Notes under the pieces: generated by a model
Database searches by the model: none
Seen by the model: only the letters and a program-made list of their open reading frames with translations
Told to the model about the DNA's origin: nothing
NCBI GenBank assembly: GCA_028753945.1
Contig: JAPNXP010000009.1
Coordinates: forward strand, 4,030,001 to 4,094,000
DNA length: 64,000 nucleotides
From: Hexactinellida sp. DTS-2022
Lineage: Eukaryota; Porifera; Hexactinellida
Direction: 5' to 3'
Translations under genes and position numbers: made by a program
Shown here: positions 59,736 through 64,000 of the stretch, piece by piece
Layout: each line of letters starts with the position of its first letter
Position numbering within the stretch: position 1 is the first letter of the stretch

Positions 59736-60731
59736 CTATTATAAGCTATTAATAATAATTTGATGAGTTTATTAGTAATTTTGAAAATATTCAAATTATT
59801 AGACGTAGGGGTCACTAATAATAGCATCTGACACAACTACACACTAATTAAGACAGTATAGTGGAGATCAAAGGTTATTTACCAAAAATCATTTAAAATC
59901 AAAGGGGAGGTTCCAGCCCCCCAACCCCTTCCCCTGGATCCACGACTGCTAAGCTTTATTGTTAGTGCCTGGCGACCGAGTTAAGAATTTCTCTCCGTAT
60001 TGGGCAATATTAAAAAAACAAAAACTCTCCTTTATAAGTGTTCTCTTTCAATGCATTCAGAGGAGGGCGGGACTGGGGTCGATATTACTGCAGAGTATGA
60101 TTGAGTTGACCCTTTTAATGAAAACAGCACATGGCCCACTACTTTTTTTATGTTATGTATATAATACACGTTAAAATGGGAATTTTCATAGTTTTCTTTC
60201 CACAAAGTTTAATTGAGTGGTTAATTCGAATATGTTAAAGGCATATATGCTTCAGCTTATAATGCACCTGAAGGGTAGTTTACAGGAAGATTAAACATTA
60301 TGATTATGACTCTGATACTGTATTAAATTGATGAAGTTTATATAAGATTCCCACTAGGTATATATATATATATATATATCCCTAAGAAGATTGTTCTCTA
60401 AGAATTTGTGCATCATCATTTTTGCTATGGATACCTACATGTGATAATGTGTTTCAATCAGTTCCATCTGAGTCTGTCAGAATGACCTTACCTTAATTGC
60501 GTTTTTATTTACAATGTGAATTAAAAATTCGCATTTTTTCTGTTTCATTTTTAATTTCTTCCACATAGTACTCTTATTCTATCTGGTGATTCAGAAAATA
60601 TCCAATTTGGAACCCATCATTAGAGCTGCACTGGATACACTTTCATTGGACTCAGATTCATTTGAACGGATTACATATACTATATACAGTTTGCACCAAT
60701 TAATATATAGTATATAGTTACGCATTACAAT
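59736..60731. other. AT-rich stretch with small repeat scraps
   Basis: A hAT-like right end (CCTGGATCCACGACTG) lies at about 59934-59949 without a visible left partner. A (TA)n run is at 60358-60380. The 71-codon frame at 59959 is not recognised. Confidence 0.35.
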
Positions 60732-60925
60732 CAGAGTATTATACAGGAGTAGAATTGAACACTCCTAACTGTCCTAAGATCACTTAGAATATGAATTTAG
60801 TACGCCTAAAAGGTTAGTTTTGTATTACTCTATGGGGACTTTCGGCAGTTTTCGCGCTTCTAAACGCAAACCTATCCCAATTTATACGCCTCTAGGCGTG
60901 TGGCGCGCTCCTGGATAAACCCCTG
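60732..60925. mobile_element. hAT-type MITE (194 bp)
   Basis: The ends are CAGAGTATTATACAGGAG and CTCCTGGATAAACCCCTG. A perfect 8-bp duplication ATTACAAT lies at 60724-60731 and 60926-60933. The right half has GCGCC-type motifs like the element at 20781. Non-coding. Confidence 0.88.
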
Positions 60926-61063
60926 ATTACAATGTATGTTTTTTCTGCATACAGAATGACAATATAACTTGAGATTAAGTTTCTATCTTTATCTGAAACT
61001 GGCTCTCAGAGTTCATTAATTCATCTTAAATGGAATTTTTTGTGTATCAAAATATTATTTATA

Positions 61064-61562
61064 CTAGCGCGCTTCGCTTGCTAGGTCGCTTCGCGACAGA
61101 ACTCAACCACACACCAACCGCTTCATGGTTGGTGTGTAGTTTATACACTTCTAACATTGATTATAAAGCGTAGAATGGGCTAAATAGTAAAATTTAACAA
61201 TGTAAATTTATTGTTTACGTGATCATGTGGTAATGAGTAAGCATATTGTCAATCTGGTGTGACCTACGTGTTCGGATCATTAATGTACATGTTCTATTAA
61301 ATTTTCAGATTTTTATCTCTTATAGGGCGCCAATTATGTGCGATGAAGTTAATTTTCATACCTCTCAAATTGTGACAATGACGTCATAACTTGTCGAGGT
61401 GTGAGAAATTTTGAGTGGAAACATCAACTTGTTGGCGGGCACCAAAGGTTACCCTATATGCCAAATTCACCTTTGGAAACCGTCCAGTTTCTTCAATCAA
61501 CTTGGAGCATACAAACAAATATATATATATATATATACATCGACCCACCCTTGCTATAATCG
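61064..61562 (-). mobile_element. Helitron copy H6, reverse
   Basis: The plus strand starts CTAGCGCGCTTCGCTTGC after A, has the ACCAACCGCTTCATGGTTGG hairpin, then the shared interior to an AT-rich run and a degraded 5' end near CACCCTTGCTATAATCGA. Non-coding. Confidence 0.82.
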
Positions 61563-61697
61563 ACATGTGGGAAGAGCTGATTTTGATTTATTAGTGTGTT
61601 TAACAATTTCCGGATGTCCATTTTACATTTCATTTCTCAGTGAGTAAGCACTGTATGCTTTGAGATTCGTCCCACTTGAGATATTGGCATCACATTT

Positions 61698-61890
61698 AAT
61701 CGAGTGACCCCTCGTTGAACTCCACTGGTATAATTATACACATAACGACCCTCTAAAATGTGATTTGACGAGATTATTCGAGATTTACCTTAAAATTGAA
61801 GATTTTCATAATAATCTTGTCGAATCACATTTTAGAGGGTCGTTATGTGTATAATTATACCAGTGGAGTTGAACAAGGGGTCACTCGATT
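61698..61890. repeat. Near-perfect hairpin with about 85-bp arms
   Basis: Arms such as GGTATAATTATACACATAAC and CGACCCTCTAAAATGTG at the left have almost exact complements at 61800-61890, enclosing about 30 bp. Outer blocks TCGAGTGACCCCT and AGGGGTCACTCGA also pair. It may be a small fold-back element or a source of hairpin RNA. Confidence 0.8.
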
Positions 61891-62796
61891 GGATAGGCAC
61901 ACATTTTGAGAATGGACTGTTGGCACATTGCTAACACATTCCCGATGCATTTCAGCGTTGCTAGGGAAAAGTTCATCTAAATATGGTCATTATAAGTTGA
62001 TTAGATTTGATTTGAGAAAGTTAGTTACGGAAATATTGGTGATTACTATGAATTGGCCGACACTGCCACCCGCATAAATTTTTTTCCCCCATAGCGAATT
62101 TTAGCGGATTTTGGATTAGTTATTCTACTAAAAATTGCGCTTCTAGTGATACTAAAATACCCTTTGTATGATTTTTTCTGGTTATGACCTATTTTGGGAT
62201 TCAGCGACCAGATTATAAGTTGACTAATTCATTGAATAATTTCCAAGAAATGAATAATTTTGGATTATTGCTAATTTGATGATCAGTGAATCTTAAATCA
62301 AATTACTCATATAGTACGTACTTTACGTATTTGTGATTATGTTAGTAATGTTACAGAATATCTTACATTATTTATCAAGAATCACAAATTGGAAATATAT
62401 TTTAACGTTACAAGTTATTTATATAATTCAATGAATAAGTCAACTAAGAAGTCAACCCATAATTTGATCATGTAGCTGCTCTCAAATTGGGTTCCTAATG
62501 GTCGTTATTATATAATAGCATGCATGGGCGTAGGGAGGGAGGGGTTGCCCCCCCCCCCCCCCCTAGCTCAGCCATTTTCAGAACCAGACCTCCTTTAATG
62601 AAGATATCTAGGTAATTTCTGAAAAGACCATATAATTCCAAGTTTATAATTATAATTATGTAAAATTTCGGCTATCGCAGGCTGGTGGAATAATTGAATC
62701 TTTTATAATATAATACCCAACTGTCTTGATTAATGTTTGGAATTTCATATAATTGTGCACTTTTGAACAGTATTATTTATTTCATTTTATTTCTAG
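61891..62796. other. Putative intron end with transposon scraps
   Basis: A hAT-like left end (CATGGGCGTAGGGAGGG) followed by a long C run lies near 62525-62570 with no partner seen. The stretch ends in a pyrimidine-rich acceptor, TTTCATTTTATTTCTAG, at 62780-62796. Confidence 0.45.
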
Positions 62797-64000
62797 CATT
62801 CAATTTTGAGAGCTTCACAACTGATCAGAATTGCGATTCTTATGCAAAATTCCAACTTAAACATCCTCTATCTAAAGAAGATTGTTTTCCAAGACAATTA
62901 GCCCTTAGTCTACACAATTTAGGTTTACTTTCTCAATTGACTCTCTTTCTCTATCGAAAATTTAAAATTGAGCAGGGATACAATTTTGAACTTAACAGAA
63001 AATTTATTTCATTACGGAAGTTTTTTTCTGTTTTAATTAAATTCCTTGATAAAATATTTAGTGAAAAGAAGCATTTGTTTGAACTATGTAAGGAAATGTA
63101 TGTTGTTTTACATTATCATATTTTAGAACTATCTGAAGAAAAGTTTAAAAGTCTAAAAAGAGTTCAATTAGATTATTCCATTCATCATCATTTTATTAAA
63201 GAAATGACTATTAAAGGTTTGGAGCCACAGGTTGAGAAGTTAATTATTCAACATGGCGAACAAATCAATAATTTGAAATCGATGCAGGAGTTAGAATTAA
63301 TGGACGTAAATGTAAAATTAAGAAATACCTTTGATGAGCAAACTATAGCATTGAGAGACAAATATCAGGCTGAGTTGTCGAATTCAAGAGAGAAAATAAA
63401 AGCTGAAACAATGTCATGTTTGCAAAAACAGGTTAAGATAAGAGAAAATGTCCTCAATCAACGTCGTTGCAGTTTTTTTATCTTATTTAAACAAGGAACC
63501 ATTTCAATTATTGATGAATTACATCTACTAAATTCTAAAATAATTGCTATGAAAAAAACCTGTTTGAGAGAAAATAGCGATTTTATTTGCAAACTGGAGG
63601 AATTATGTAGGAAACTTTTACAAGAAATTCATAAAAATAGAGCTAAAGAAATTATGAAATCAAATGAACATTTGCAAAGAGAGATGAATACTGTTAAAAT
63701 ACACTTTGAAGAATTATATATTAGTGATTTTGAAAAGAAGGAACATACTATTGTAGAAAAGTGTAAAAAGAAACATGATGAGAATATCGAAATCTTGATC
63801 ACTAATTTAGAAGGCAAGTTTTACGAAACGAGATGTAGTGAATCCCTTCAGCAAAATGAAAATATTTACTTGCTTAAGAATAATTACGAGCGAAAATTAT
63901 CTGAACTACAACATAAGAACAAGAGAATTGAGACAGAATACGCTGATCTATGTGCAAAATATGAAAAGTTGGAAAAAGAATACGCATTGGTTAAGAATGA
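62797..64000 (+). CDS. Long coiled-coil protein, internal exon running off the edge
   Basis: An open frame of about 400 codons without a stop follows a good splice acceptor (TTTCTAG at 62790-62796). Two bases complete a codon, then the frame starts at 62799 (FNFESFTTDQNCDSYAKFQL onward). From about residue 110 on it is Lys/Glu/Leu-rich with heptad-like spacing, typical of long coiled coils (for example EEKFKSLKRVQLDY, NYERKLSELQHKNKRIETEY). There is no in-frame ATG at the exon start, so an upstream exon is needed; the exon at 29358-29529 has the right phase. Codon use is as AT-rich as the TRIM-like gene. Family not recognised; a cytoskeletal, centrosomal or scaffold role is possible but unproven. 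Confidence 0.72.

Noticed and set aside
1..64000. CRISPR arrays, bacterial operons, rRNA
   Set aside because: None seen. The short repeats present are minisatellites or transposon subunits.

Overview
This is AT-rich genomic DNA from an animal, most likely an invertebrate. I cannot place the phylum. The case for an animal is an intact gene with a RING finger, B-box, coiled coil and NHL-like propeller (TRIM architecture), spliced-gene signals with short GT-AG introns, and a metazoan-type transposon load (P elements, Helitrons, hAT, pogo-like, piggyBac, MULE, CR1/L2-like LINE and RAG1/Transib-type relics). Nothing looks bacterial: there are no operons or ribosome binding sites.

Only two host loci are convincing. 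One is the intronless TRIM-like gene at 2281-4239. The other is a coiled-coil protein whose exon starts after a splice acceptor at 62797 and runs off the right edge. A small two-exon start at about 29160-29529 ends in the same splice phase and could be the beginning of that second gene. If so, about 33 kb of transposon debris is its intron. Almost everything else is transposon sequence, much of it nested.

Layout. 1-2050: a small element with TGTTGCAG ends, then a hAT MITE. 2281-4239: the TRIM-like gene. 4659-7100: a pogo-like MITE, a cluster of 12-bp palindromes, a FLYWCH-MULE transposase relic and a fold-back element. 7135-15690: two P elements with a Helitron between them, and a hAT MITE nested in the Helitron. 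15955-20922: a LINE fragment, a four-level nest of elements and further Helitron and pogo-like copies. 21660-23705: a broken RAG1-like gene split by two hAT MITEs. 24170-28670: tandem repeats, hairpins, GCGAAGC-rich repeats and a Helitron inserted in another Helitron. 29938-36550: hAT, pogo-like, LINE and piggyBac relics. 36881-40080: two fold-back elements. 40651-47114: a 6.5-kb inverted-repeat element with an RNase H-like transposase relic and an OTU protease domain. 47506-54870: two adjacent Ginger-like elements with TG...CA ends, one coding for a gypsy-type integrase. 55226-61890: pogo-like, hAT, the third P element, a Helitron and a hairpin. 62797-64000: the coiled-coil gene.

The most notable items are: (a) the RAG1-like relic; (b) the Ginger-like pair, whose two insertion points can be read against a related unoccupied copy at 59500-59735 and give 4-bp duplications; (c) the OTU-bearing element; (d) three P elements that each show a perfect 7-bp duplication rather than the usual 8; (e) the recurrence of GCGAAGC in unrelated repeat families. 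All transposase genes seen are broken. Family calls come from reading translations and termini by eye; no database search was run.
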